Source of the DNA: Tetraselmis striata
Taxonomy: Eukaryota; Chlorophyta; Chlorodendrophyceae; Chlorodendrales; Chlorodendraceae
Assembly: GCA_006384855.1 (NCBI GenBank)
Contig: VCJN01003586.1
Location: 62,001-126,000, forward strand
Reading direction: 5' to 3'
Length of the DNA: 64,000 nucleotides
A program made the translations under genes and the position numbers. The number at the start of each line of letters is the position of its first letter. The first letter of the stretch is position 1. Under the pieces are notes generated by a model. The model was not told the DNA's origin and searched no databases. It saw only the letters and a program-made list of their open reading frames with translations. Below, in pieces: positions 34,558 to 47,108 of this stretch.

Positions 34558-34679
34558 AATAGACACTTGAAGGTGTACACACCCCACTGTTTTCTGCCAT
34601 AGCTTCTATGAGTGTGAGTGCTCTAAAGCTTAGTGATGACATACTCGACATGATAAAAACGGGGTATGTGGCAGACGAC

Positions 34680-35431
34680 TTCTATTCCGAATGGGGGGGA
34701 TGGATGAAGTCGGGACATGTGTCCAAACGTGACGGATTTTTTTGGAGGCATAAATGCCTATGCATCCCTAAGAACCGTCAGCTCATTAACAAAATATTGT
34801 GTGAGTTACATGATACTACTGGGCACCGGACTGTTCAGAGTACCTTGGCACGTGCCTTGGATCGTTTTGGTGGACACGTATACGTCATGACGTGAAAGCC
34901 TATTGTGATAATTGTCCAACCTGTAGGCGGGTACGTTCTCGTCCGCAGCCGGCAGCACCGACGCAGCCGCTTCCAGTGCCGCCACGTTCATGGCACTCGG
35001 ATGGTTTGGATTTCATTACCGATTTACCTGTGAGTAATGGTTTTGATGCAATGCTGGTTGTTGTATGCCATCTAACCCGTCAAGCACATTTTAATCCGAC
35101 GATTAAAACTGTGACTGGTGAATATTCAGCTGAATTATTTCTGAAGGAAGTATACAGGCTGCATGGTTTACCAAGGGTTATAATTTCGGACCGTGATCCG
35201 AGATTTATGTCGTCTTTTTGGCAGACTTTGTGGCGTCGCCTAGGCACTAAGTTAAACATGTCTAGTGGCCAACATCCTGAAACGGATGGTCTGACTGAAA
35301 GGATCAATGCCATTGTCTGTGAACTGGCTCGAGCGTTTTGTTGCTTTGATGGCACCAATTGGGTTGATCAATTGCTGTTGATGGAATTTTCGTATAGTTC
35401 TAATCGTGCACTTGGTATTGAGCATACACCG
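34680..35431 (+). repeat. right arm of inverted integrase duplication (fossil part)
   Basis: Opposite-strand copy of the integrase segment described at 33,812-34,557. It ends abruptly where the gag-like segment begins (about 35,432). A broken, partial copy. Confidence 0.85.
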
Positions 35432-35895
35432 TTAGTGCATGGCCAACGAGCATCAGTCTTCAGCTCATAAAAATTCACTCGAGCCTCATACAGAAAGCAG
35501 TCGGTTCCATCGATAGTCACACAGTCGAACAGATTCAGGTCAGCCGGATTCATCGTGATCCCGGTTTCAGTTTGCAGCATACGTACTGCGAGTTCGCGGA
35601 CTGACAGGTCGATAAGTGTCGAGGCTCCACAGGGCAGAAAAGCAGTGTTATTATGATTCGGTTCAATAGTCATCACAACATCTCGCTCAGCGCCAGCCCC
35701 CTTGCCTGAAGTAACAATCACAGTCGTTGTGACACCGCAGTCGAAGGGTAGCTTAGTGTCTGCGTCCCGCTCTCGAGCCGCCAGTTGTGCGCGCGAAAAC
35801 TTGCGCCTCATCACGTCACTCATTATACAACAAACGAGGAGTACTTGCAGTGGAAGACTTGAAGATTCTGGAGCTAACACTCGCTCCGAAACCAG

Positions 35896-36383
35896 TGCGA
35901 CAGTCTCAACAGGATAGAGACCGCAGGGACAAACAAAGGTGGGTGTGCAGTGGTGGTGCAAAGGCGAGAGGCTACAGAGTTTTTAGAATACAATCATTGT
36001 TACAAGTTGTCACCACCCGCTGCTACAAATAATCTAGCTATCGTCGGCACTGGCCATCAGGCCATGCCGACCACTAGCAGCACGCCCACTGCCAAGGGCG
36101 TCACCATGGAGAATCAGACAGAAGGCAGAACGTCAGCCCCGTCATTGTACGGCAATACATAACATATCCCCTGCACTGTCAAGGATAGTATATATCTGAC
36201 AGACAGGCAGACATAATTATATATATAATACAGCAGGCCGATATACGAGTACTCGTGCGCGTGACACACGCGCACTCGTACTCTAGTACCCGTAGAATGT
36301 ACATCATTCAGTGGTACCGGCTCTCGTACTGTATTATGCCAAAGATAGCGCATGACAGGTTACAACACAGTATAACTGTCACA
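35896..36383 (-). repeat. 5' LTR of the young Ty3/gypsy element
   Basis: 488 bp, same length and ends as the copy at 32,570. Followed by CTAT. The adjoining primer-binding-like site is at 35,884-35,895. Confidence 0.88.
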
Positions 36384-36387
36384 CTAT

Positions 36388-38876
36388 GCTCGACTTGGAG
36401 CAGGGGTGGCTGGGGCCGTGGCCGGGGCCAACAGTCGCACCCGGGAGCGCCTACTGAACAGCCAACGCAACCGGTTGCTAGGCAAGACACTGCCACCGCC
36501 GTGTCGTCCCGTGCTCGTGTAGTTGGCAATCGGACGGGATTTCAGATCGGAGGCATTGGGCGGCTGCGTGGAATTCACCCTTGACTTGTGCTGCTCCGGT
36601 CGGAGATCGAGTATTAATAATATCCACACAAGAAGAAGAACCCCACTTGGGAGTTCATCCCCACCTTGTGTGCAAAGTGTGCAAGATCATCATGTGAGGT
36701 CTGCTGCCACTATGTACTGCCCCCAACCCCCCTTCACGCTTGCCACACAGCTCCCACTGATGATGCGTTGTGCTAATGTCCAGGTGATGGAGACAGAGGA
36801 CTCATATATATATGAGGTGCTACAAACTCTAATTATGTACCATTATTTTGCCTTTGTGCAAACCCTTGTGAGCGTGCCGGCTATCAAGTGCTCGTGAGGG
36901 ACGCCAAGGCCAACTGTGCTGAGAAGATGCGAGAACTTGATAGGCATTGCGCAGCATGGCAACGCAGCGCGGTGAGAGCAACATCACATAGCAGTGGCAT
37001 ACAACAGCGTAGCAGCATCATAACAATACATGGAGGGGACCGGTGGATAGGGCCACCGTATGGTTGGGTTGCCATGATGCTGAATGTAATATGGTGATGG
37101 TTCCAAAAAGTGCCCCACCCCGTCCTCCTTAGTTGCTTGCACATGGCCCTTCTGCACACAACCATGCATTGAAACCATGAAAAAAGTCATGCCAGTGGTA
37201 GTTATTATGCAACTTTGGGCATATTCTACTAAGTACTGTGAGATCAACATAAATAAAGTAGAGAGGGGGGGGGGGGGGGGGGAACAGAGGGGGGGGGGGG
37301 GGGGGGTGGTTCTAAAACATGAGGTTAAATCGGTCCTTCCTTATTCGAACATGGGCTCTAATCCTTAGTCACTGGATATATGCTGCTCTCCAAAATTGGG
37401 GATCAGCATAGTCGCTGCATCATTACAGGTACCTGTAGTCGCCATAGAGATGGTGTTGTCATCGCGCGTCGGATCATCAAACCCTACCCGGTACCGTATC
37501 GCAGCCAGCAACTCGCCACCTGTCAGCATCTCTTGCATCGGCGGGAGCCACTATCTGCCAATTGTCGTCGCCACTACAGGTATCTGTCCACTGCCCACAG
37601 TCTGTCCGCTGGCAATCCTTATTTATCTGGGATATCCTGTAATCCTTACAGGTGCTCGCTACCTGTAGTCGCTGGCATACCTGTAGTCGCTAGTCTACTA
37701 CCTGTATCTCCATACCTACTCGCTGGATCAGTTATGATTTACATGATTAGTCGCTATAGATTAATAGTTAGTAGCTCTACAGAATTCTGCATGAATCATC
37801 GACTCGGGAAATTCCAACCGTTTCAGCGACTTCGGCGTTCGGCATAATAACCGTGCACAGTGGCGACTACCACCGCAGCAGTAACAATTCTGCTGCGATG
37901 CTACAACTGGACCGCTCACAGCAGCCGGCCGGGGGTGCTCATCAAGTGATAAGATACAGTAAGGATTACATGCAAGTCCCCGCCCCGGACCACGGCACGG
38001 CCGGAACCCTATATAAACGACCGAGAATCATGTACGCACGAGCATAATTAATGGAAGGATTACGATATATAATGGTTAAAAAGGATTTTAACAAAATAAG
38101 GATCAGAGAAGGATTAATATATTATACTCCAGTAAAGTGGTGTGAATTACAAAAAGGACAGTAACAATTATAAATCTACCTACTGCTGAAGGTAGTAATA
38201 AAAAATTAACACAGAAAACACAGTAAACTGGTACATTACGAGTTTGGTAGCTTTGGGGGGCCGGCGGCGGGAGGGGCGGGAATTAGCGACTATATAAAAG
38301 AACTGGCGCATTATGTCTAGTCGGTCTACACGTATAGTTCCTGTGCCCCAGTGAGCAACAACCAACTGCTGCGGCGCGGTACGAATAGCAATAGTCGCTA
38401 ATGGTACGTACTGTCCCCGGTACGGCAGTTATTTGTCGGGGCGTCGACGCGTCTTGCACTTCCGCAGCATGATTTATTTTTAAAAAATAAAGACGACGAC
38501 CGCGCAGTAACCAAGATGTACGATAAAAAATTAAAACCCAATACAGCGACCAACTACGAGGATATTACCATCACAGTCGGCTGCTCATTGTACGACGCGA
38601 GCCGGGGCGGGGCGTCATATAGTCGATACATGTATAAATAAATAACTGCTACTACTGGTACAGATACCGCGACGGAGGAGTTACCAATCCACCAGGCAGA
38701 CAGCCTTGTTGCCGCAACTCCCGCAAGCTGAGCCGCGAGTACCAGTCCGGAAATCCCACCCGTACCTGAACCATCATAGCAGAAGTTGCTTCGGAGGCTG
38801 GTACAGGCTTTGCCACCGTTTCCGTGGGTGCCACCCAGGCAACCAGCCGCCATGACGAGTCGCGGGTCCAAGCTCA
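36388..38876. other. intergenic with homopolymer and simple repeats
   Basis: Holds two G runs (37,265-37,282 and 37,289-37,306) and repeated CAGGTA/TACCTGTAGTCGC words (37,428-37,720). From 37,730 to 38,640 it is AT-rich. I saw no supported gene. Confidence 0.45.
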
Positions 38877-41800
38877 ATGTGGCGATGGCTCTACTCCTTG
38901 ACAACACTCCTCCTGTCCTGCCTTGTCGGAGAGTACAGGTGCGTATCCTCCAATCTTTCGTGCCTCTGCATCCCCGTTATGGGGCGTGACATATTTCAGA
39001 CTGGCCAAGTTTTCCCGGAGTAGTGCGTGTGCGACGGAAGAACACCCGCGCGGCGGTGCCGCGCTAGAACCCGAGGGCAGCGAGCCGTCGTGCAGCGCGC
39101 TACGCGCCTGGCACGGACAACATGACCCGACAACTCATCGCCAGGGCCGGCGACCGTCCAATAATTAGCCGGTAGCGGCGAATGGGGCAGTGCGGGGTAG
39201 GAAGTAGAAATAACTAGTGCCGTGGGCACTGGGCAGTGTTCCATTAGGGGGTGGGTTGGGAGTGGCGCGCTATTATATACTCATCGCATATAATAAGCAG
39301 CAGCACCAAGCTGCCCACATAAATGACACAATCAGCCCAGGCCAGGTGGCAGTCGCGGACCCGTACCTGTACTCGTAATGGCGATCAACTGGCCAGATCT
39401 CATGTGCCTGCCCACATAAATGACACAATCAGCCCAGGCCAGGTGGCCGTCGCGGACCCGTACCTGTACTCGTAATGGCGATCAACTGGCCAGATCTCAT
39501 GTGCCTGCCCACATAAATGACACAATCAGCCCAGGCCAGGTGGCCGTCGCGGACCCGTACCTGTACTCGTAATGGCGATCAACTGGCCAGATCTCATGTG
39601 CCTGCGTGGACGGTGGATAGGCGTCCGTGCTCCAAACTCCGACGCTCAGCTCCATCCTTGCTCTCGACTCAGCAGTCAGAAAAGGCAGGCGGTACACGTT
39701 GTAACGACCCAATCGATGAATAGTACGAATTGTACCGCGGTAGCACCGTCCTGCCGCTCGAAGGTCAAAGTAGCCAGGGGCCTTGGTTGGAATCTTACGG
39801 ACACTATCTGGTCGAGTCGGACTAGAACTGACTGCTGCTTCCCGCAAAACTTTCTCCCGGTAGGCCGCTCCAGGGTCGGGCGCTGCTCGACGTGCCATCT
39901 TGCGCCGACCGGAGGTCTGGAGAGACGTACAAGCCGAAAGGCGGCGGCAAGTTCAAAGAGAAGCACGAGGATCAGAGCGACGCAGGCCGGTGCATCGACA
40001 AGTGCGTGGAGGACGGCCTCGACGTGGCTGTGTACAACACCGGCAGTGACAGTTGCTACTGCTGGGAGGAGGACGAAGGCCGATGGGAGGACGCCGGTAA
40101 TGGCGACGTGGCATACGAGGTGAGTCACAGCGATGGTTTGGCGTTGATGCTCATCGTCGTCGCTACATACGCAATGTCGGACCGAACTGCCGGTAGCGGA
40201 ATTAAGCTCAGCACCTATATCGTCCGCGGTTTGATGGTGAGAGGGTTCCCGCAGTACGCCAGGAATGGGCTACCGCCTACTAGTGCGCACCGTGCTGTCT
40301 GAGTCACACATTCTGAAACGCAGTCACTGACGGCCTGATCTCCGCCGCTGGCGATCGTGTCATCCACCTGGGGGTGTATAGGTGTCGGGCTGCGGGAGGA
40401 GCACCCGCCGTGGCCGAAATGATGACGACGACAACGACGACAGGCGTCGCAACGATTCCAGGCGAGATTTGGATGATCAAGATGACGACGACAAGGCATT
40501 CGACCCGCCGTCGTGCGCCGAGGAGCGCCGCAGTCGCACATACAAACCACGCGGTCGGGGAAACTGGGAGCGCAAAGAGAACTCCCTCGAGAAGTGCTTT
40601 GACAAGTGCTTTGACAAGTACGAGATCATTGTGTGGAACACAAGAACAGACGACTGCTACGTAAGCTTTCCCTCTCTGACATACAAGCCATGCCTGCAAC
40701 TTCCGCTGTTCCCCATTCATAGGAGAATAGTGGTCACCGCCGAAAAAGGAGGGGCTAAAGATATCATGTTGAAGCAATGCTCTAACTCAATGCTGCTCTC
40801 TGAACAGCTACATCATTATGACGCCACCGCTTGATGCCATGCTCCATATGTGGCTCCATTATAGCTGTGTTGCCTTACAATCTTACGGAGAGAGTTGACT
40901 GGAGCCAATGTTTCAACCCCAAACATGTCGACAGTGCTGGAAGGAGGAAGACGGCACTATAGAGATGAGCGGTGGCAATGACATTCTCTATGACTTAAGG
41001 TATGGACCAGTGGTCGGCTGCGTCCCTATTGCACGGCAAGCCTTCCCAGCACAATTCGACCCTATTCGATGAGCACACTGCTGTTCTTGACACCTCTGCG
41101 GCGTGTAGGGTGTGCAACGACGACGATGACGGTGATAAGAGAAGCAATGATGACGACAGTGATCGGCGAAGCAATGACGACGACTCGGAAAAGTCGGAAA
41201 AGTCGGAGAAGTCGGAGGCGAAGTCGGAGGAATCATACAGGTCTGAGAAAAGCGAGACGCCGCGCGATAACGACAGGATCGATGAGAGGAGGAGTAGGCA
41301 GCCTCGCGGCCCCGGCAGCTACCCGATACCCAACTGCGCAACCGCAGAGACTGTTCGCTACTTCCAGCCCTACCCTGGCAGCGTCTGGGCGCGCTCGTAC
41401 GACAGCCTCAGTGAGTGCTTCGTCAGATGCTTTGACACCTCCGATGTCATCTCTTGGAGGGCTGACGAGGAGCGCTGCTACTGCTACACCACGGCTGATG
41501 GCTTTTGGGACTATGCACGACCAGGCGGGATCAACCGCGACACGTCCTATGATCTGCTACCCTGCTTCCGGTACTCCCAGGGCATAGGCCAGCTCGTCCC
41601 TGGCGGTAAGTTCTCCTTAACTCCCGCGGCAGTGCGGCTCCCGAGCCCATGCATCGCAGCAAGTTCAAGCCTGTCCATATATATGTATATGTATATGTCT
41701 ATAAATACTGTATGAATTGATTTTGACTGTAGACACCTTAATAGGGCAAGGCTTTGGCGGCTATGGCAATCAGAATCCGGTCCCGCCTAACATGTTCGGA

Positions 41801-44087
41801 GGTGAGGTGTTGTCTGACCCCAAGTGCCAGCACCTGATCTGTCTATATATCCATTGCCAGTGTCACGCCATATGTCAATCAGACTCCGGATTGTCGTGAC
41901 ATGTGCGGCTGGGCAAACCGCAGGTGCGGTCCCTGGTGGGTGGAACCAGAACCACGGCCCCATGACCGGCCCCGGAGGTGCCCCCCCCCCCCCCCCCCGT
42001 CCCCTCCCCCGGAGCCATGATGGGCCTGTCTGCCTCAACAGCTGAGAAGTTGTAACCCCACGACTTGTTCAAATACCTTTGCAGTATCCTCGCCGTAGGA
42101 GGTATCAAAGTGTCTCACGCTGCCTGTTGAACTGCAGGCCAAGCTTCTGGCGCATGGGGCTCCCTGGCCACAGCTCCCGGAACTGGCGCATTCCCAGGTA
42201 ATGGGGAACCTACCGCGCGCCGACTCACCTATAGTAACCCTTATTATAACTTTATAAGCCTCAACCTGGGCGTGGATGCAACCTATAAGAACACTCGCTA
42301 TGTGCCGCTATATCATTTACGTGTACATCATGTGACCTCCCAGGTAGGGCAGGTTCTTTTTAGCAGTGTTCTTCTTACCGCGTCGGCACCTGTATCACGG
42401 CTTTGGCAATACGATCTGATTTTTTATCATTGTCATTCTAACATTGTCATGTCCAGCCCGCACATCAAGATGGCGTTTGCCGAATTGTGTTTTACTCAGC
42501 GCTGCAGTGGCCTAATCTTGTTGACCGGCCCGATCTGCATTTCCAGTCTCTGGCGGCCGGAACCAAGTTCCCGGGACCGGTACCCCCGGTGAGCTGCCCC
42601 CACGTCACAGCTGCCACGCCCGCCCAGCTTTCGGACAGGCCGGACATGGTCCCGCCGTCCCTGTTCTGGCAGCAAGTCATAGACCGTGCCGCCCCGCCAT
42701 CTGTTGTTCCATAGTGACCTGAGCTGTTGGCTTCCCGGATCGCAGGCCAAGGCGGCGCCTGGTAGTATAATCAGAACCAGATCCCCGGCACCGGCACCCC
42801 AGGTGCGCAAGTGTGTGTTTGCCTGGACGCCGCTGAATCCGTCATGTCAACTGTTTGGCGGGCATTGCTCGCATGGTGATTGGCATGTTGATTACCGCCG
42901 TCACGGGATGCGATGTCCTTCTGAATGCGGCCCCGGCCTGTTACCTGAACTGCATGCAAAGGTACCGGCGGCTGGAGCAATCAGAACCCGAGCCCCGGGA
43001 CCGGCATCCAAGGTGAGCACCAACCTTGCCTCAGACCACCGTGCGAACCTTGTCAGCAGGCAGACTCGCCCCAGGGCTTCTTCATGCCATATATCAATTC
43101 AATTCAATTCATGTCTTGGATTCACGCGCGGCGGACCTGCAGGCGGAGACACCGGCGGCTGGAGGGATTCAACTGGCAATAACCAGCAGGTTGGCGTCCA
43201 AGGTGAGAACGAAACCTTTTCCCAGTCCCAGCATGTGCACCCATCCAGCGCCCCCCTCTCGTATGACATACCTCGCTTGGCAGCAGCATCCCCCATTCAC
43301 AATTCTGAAGGCGTAGCCATGCTCGAGCAGCAAAGGGGCGGCGTTATTCCCGAACAAGTGTGTCCTGAGACTACATGATCTGAACCGCAGGCCAAGGCGC
43401 TGGCGGATCGAATCAAAACCCAATCCCCGGCACCGGCGTCCCGGCAGGTGTGCAACAGCTCCAGGGTCGGCCTACCATGCGCATCTCGTCAGTATGCACC
43501 GCTCATTTTCTTAATTCAGAAATATTTCATTTATAAATTAATAATGTGTTTATTTATTTTGAATTGGTAATAGCCGTCGCCACGCTTTGGGTTCGCGGTA
43601 TACTGTCGTTTTTTTCAACCCCCCCCCCCCCCCCCCCCCCCGGCGCCGCCCCTCAAAGAGAGAAAACTATCGAAATATAAAGATACACCACGAATTAAAA
43701 ACGGATGGCCCGCCTCGATGCAAAACACATCATTTTTCCGACCCACAAACCCAATCAAATGTTACGGCAGTCCCTATCATGCCTATTCTCAGTGATGCAA
43801 TTTTGAGTCGGAGCTGCTGGACCTGGCTGCACTGCAGGCCAAGGCGCTGGCGGGTCGACTCCGAACCAGACCCCCCAGCCCAGTACCCAAGGTGCGTGCA
43901 AGCGCCACTGAGCCTGCTGCCATGTAGATTTCATGGGCAGCGCAAGACTTCGGAGCACCGTCCACCGCTGTGATATGTCTTGTCACGTCGCGACGAAGCT
44001 TATGCCCTCATGCTGTCGACTGTTCCGCAGGCCAAGGCACCGGCGGGTGGAATCCGGACCAAATCCCCCCGAGGTTCCGCCTCCAAG
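38877..44087 (+). CDS. secreted Cys-module protein with mini-exon cassettes, gene 2 (paralogue of gene 1)
   Basis: Exons 38877-38938, 39864-40119, 40382-40660, 40935-40999 and 41109-41605 match gene 1 exon for exon in order, phase and content. The ATG at 38,877 gives a signal peptide (MWRWLYSLTTLLLSCLVG); the ATG corresponding to gene 1's start (38,852) would read another frame. Modules show CADRRSGETYKPKG, CIDKCVEDGLDVAVY, CYCWEE and two further copies. Exon 3 carries an Asp/Arg-rich linker, and exon 5 an Asp/Ser/Glu/Lys-rich linker (DDDSEKSEKSEKSEAKSEES) that gene 1 lacks. The phase-1 donor at 41,606 leads into array B. The terminal exon was not found. An in-frame TAG lies in one cassette (42,746-42,802), so either that exon is skipped or the gene is decaying. 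Function unknown. Confidence 0.7.
39313..39603. repeat. three tandem copies of a 97-bp unit in intron 1 of gene 2
   Basis: Copies start at 39,313, 39,410 and 39,507 (GCCCACATAAATGACACAAT) and are nearly identical, so the expansion is recent. Gene 1's first intron has no such array. Confidence 0.92.
41733..44087 (+). repeat. array B: ten symmetric phase-1 mini-exons
   Basis: Exons: 41733-41801, 41924-41977, 42138-42197, 42547-42588, 42746-42802, 42962-43012, 43143-43202, 43391-43447, 43838-43891, 44031-44087. Lengths run from 42 to 69 nt, all multiples of three, all phase 1 at both ends. Most encode GQGxGGWxNQNPxPGTGxxG, a signature different from array A's NQNQGLMAGIPG, so the arrays were homogenised separately after duplication. 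The fifth copy holds TAG. A 24-nt candidate at 45,007-45,030 has the same borders. Confidence 0.8.
42215..42393. repeat. MITE-like element M2
   Basis: Contains CTATAAGAACACTCGCTAT and CAGTGTTCTTCTTACCGCG and ends CGGCACCTGT; related to M1 at 24,756. The left end is degenerate. Confidence 0.5.
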
Positions 44088-46003
44088 GTGAGTTTACCTT
44101 ATAACACCTAAGGATATCTTTACCTTTTACTGTATATTGGCTTACTGAAACTCGGCAGTTTCTTTGACATCGGTAATATAGTTTATACTTGCCGAGCTAC
44201 ATTTCGTCCTGGGTTTTCGAATATCCTGTATAGTGTGTGACTAAACTACAGCTAGCAGAGATTTCTCAGTCTATAATATAATTTCTGAATAATATTGTCA
44301 TTCTTGAGCAGTTGAAACGTCTTTATTTAGCCGCTTCTGCTGTCAATCGCATCACATGGCAATGATCCTGCCGCAAACTGCAGTTTGGCGACCATTTACG
44401 ACCCGCCGCTGTCGGACCTGCAGGGTAGGTGGGCAACATGGCGCAAGCATGACTTCCCATCATGGAGCTTGATCTGCGGGCAACTCCGCCCACTACTCTT
44501 GCTGGCCCACATCAACGCCCTCCGGATGGGCAGCCAGCCAGCCAGCCACTTGAGGATATAACATAGAGGCTGTAGTCACTGTGATTCGGAACAGAGCGGG
44601 CATGTAAATACTGTAAATACCAGTCCGAATGTCCCGGTAATGTTCGATAATCCATTTCCATGTGAACGAAATCCTGATGTTGCGATTGCCGCTCCGGCGG
44701 GTCCGAGTGCCGGTGCACCTATAAGAACCCAGCTGATTTCAAGGCCCCAGTTGGGCTTGCTTGCAGCTATCGCTATACGAGCATTCGCTATGGTGATACT
44801 TCATAGTTATTCCTTCTACATTTGGCTTCTGACAAGCAGGGCCGATTGTTATTCGCAGTGTTGCTACCGTGTCGCCCCCCGTCTCAGCATGGTGTGGTCT
44901 ACATGTTAGTATACAGCAGCTCACTTCATCACGCACGCATTGACTGGCCCGCTCAAGAACAGTAGTGTACACACTATAACAATGAACTGCGCCATTGCGT
45001 GTTGCAGGCACCATTCGGCGAGCAATGCAAGGTGGGGATCAGAATTGCGGGATATGTTTCTCAGCAGCAGATGGGCTGCCACTGACTCAATCCTTATTGT
45101 AATGGCATTAAGAATATTGCCGGGGGTGGCACCTGTGTTGCAGTGACTACACACAAAAGCTGCACAGTTCTGCAGCGCTCAAGCTTGCTAACCCATAATG
45201 CAATCCGGCACACCGCCGGGGATGGTAGCTAGGTGAACGAGCACTCCTGAGCGCGAGCAATTCATGGTGCAGGCACGAGGTGGCCCGCATTACGCTGAAT
45301 GGAAGTGCAAGCCCGAGTGGACGAGTATCTGGTGGTGGTATCCAAATCATGTTTGCATGTTGCGCTTACTAGTCCCATGATCACATGGACAGCCTTCATG
45401 CGCGGTACCTTAGTTCACATCGAGCGTTCATGTTGTTGAGCGGATACCAGGTAGATAGCCACGGAGTCACTTCAGGCCAGGACGCCCCAGGACGTCACTT
45501 TAGGGGGCATCGCCTCAAGATCCATCATACTGGGGATGGATTCTTGACATGCTGCCGTCTCAGCCTACAATTCAGAATTTCAGATTAGGTTTAGGGTTTA
45601 GGCACTGTCAGGCTGCATGTGGAACACCAAAAAAACCTGCTGCGGCGAGACTGCGCAAAGCAGCAACGATAGGTGCTTCTGCCCGGAGGAGAGTGACATA
45701 CTATGGTGAGAGCTGCCGGTGCCGGCGTGGTTATAAGACAACGGCGAATACGGACCCGCCTAACCTGTCAGCAGTCAAATATAGACAAAACTACAGCGAG
45801 TCATAGCGAGTGTTATTATGCGGGTACTGACGCGGGTAATAAGCACACTATAAATAACAACCAGCCCTGCCTGCCAGAGGTCAAATGTAGGTGCAAACAT
45901 AGCGGAAGTACAGCGAATGTTCTTATAGGTCACATGCAAGCCGAATTCGAGGCTTATAATAAAGGCTCTTCTTGGCGAGTCGGCACCCGATATACTGTTG
46001 AGG
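44088..46003. other. spacer with MITE-like copies M3 and M4
   Basis: M3 (about 44,706-44,880) and M4 (about 45,717-45,990, opposite orientation) share the CGGCACC/GGTGCCG ends and AAGAAC or GTTCTTATA words of M1. Between them I see one weak cassette candidate (45,007-45,030) and nothing else. Confidence 0.45.
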
Positions 46004-46816
46004 CTTGCATGCCGCTCATGGCCTGGCCCTGGCCGTTCACCATGCCGGGGGTCTGGCCTGCGGCAGAAAATGCGAAGGCTTCAACACCCCACCTATGTAC
46101 TGTTGAGACTCGCGTGACGGGGTCAGGGCCACATGGGTGCAATGTGGCCTTCACCACTCTACATCACGAGGCTTGCACGACAGTCAGGGCCACACTGCTG
46201 CTCACCTTGCATGCCGCTCATGGCATGGCCGTGGCCGTTCACCATGCCGGGGGTATGTCCTGCAGCGCGTGCAGCATCCTCAGGTCAGACATTGCCGAGG
46301 CTAGGAATATGGAAGTTAATGTGCTTATCCGTCTATGTTGGTAAACATCTTGCATGCCGATGGGTACCACATGGCAGGTCCAGCGTCTCCTGCTCACCTT
46401 GCATGCCGGGGACCTGGCTCTGGCCCTGCATCGTGCCAGGGAATTGGCCTGCAGTACAGACGGAAGACTCGGGGCGCGCTCGTACATTGCGACACGCAGG
46501 TCACTTGAGCGTTGGTGAGCGGTGTGGCTACTGCCGAGCACCGCATGAAGCCCAGACTCAGACCCGCGCTCACCTTACATGCCGTTGCAAGGCATCTGGC
46601 CCCGGTTACCCATGCCGCCGGGAAATTGGCCTGCAATAAAGGCAGCAGCTTCTCAGGCCGCGCTCAGGCATTGCTATCGCATGGACGGAATCCACTCGTT
46701 TGCACCTGCATGGCTGGGTATTGGTGCTGATAGCGTTTGTAAAAGTGGCTCAGTCTTAGCCTCCTGCCCACCTTGCATCCCATTGGGAATCTGGCTCACG
46801 CCTCAGGGCATTTGTC
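46004..46816 (-). repeat. array C: five cassette mini-exons on the minus strand
   Basis: Exons, read right to left: 46772-46816, 46574-46630, 46398-46448, 46206-46259, 46004-46057. Each follows a CAG acceptor, and four are followed by GTGAGC or GTGGGC on the minus strand. Encoded cassettes include GHTPGMVNGHGHAMSGMQG, GQFPGTMQGQSQVPGMQG and GQFPGGMGNRGQMP. Two carry in-frame stops (TGA in 46772-46816, TAA at the end of 46574-46630), and the last (46004-46057) lacks a GT donor, next to MITE M4. The set is therefore probably dead, or is part of another gene with skipping. The array lies inverted between plus-strand sets B and D. Confidence 0.75.
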
Positions 46817-47077
46817 CTGCAATACAGGCATCATCCTCACTCTGCTCGCACTCAGGCGTAACAAATGCAAGCTGGGTTCCACTTCGCCGATCTGCATGGG
46901 GGCGCGCCGTGCCCATTCATGGAATTGTGCGTTAAGCAGTTTATTCCGTGGCTCACATGTCCGTGACAGACTCGGCGTGCAGTGGGCTCATGGAAGGGTC
47001 CACGGCCGTGGCATCTCTGCAGGGGTACAGGTATGGCGATACAAGTCACAGCAGCAAGTGGATAGACAGTCAGATAC

Positions 47078-47108
<31 letters not shown>

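Larger units (their letters stand above)
32570..36383 (-). mobile_element. Ty3/gypsy chromovirus-like LTR retrotransposon, young but broken (fossil)
   Basis: Two 488-bp LTRs (32,570-33,057 and 35,896-36,383) begin TGCGACAG and end CTGTCACA on the plus strand, with a likely 4-bp target duplication CTAT on each side. On the coding (minus) strand a TGGTTTCGGAGC site resembling the initiator-Met tRNA primer site follows the 5' LTR, and a G-rich polypurine tract (33,058-33,078) precedes the 3' LTR. Parts: gag-like N-terminal region (~35,480-35,830); integrase with H2C2 zinc finger and catalytic core, plus a chromodomain-like tail (33,095-34,651). An inverted second copy of part of the integrase is present. 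Protease and reverse transcriptase were not found. I noticed about one difference between the LTRs, so insertion is recent. Confidence 0.88.
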
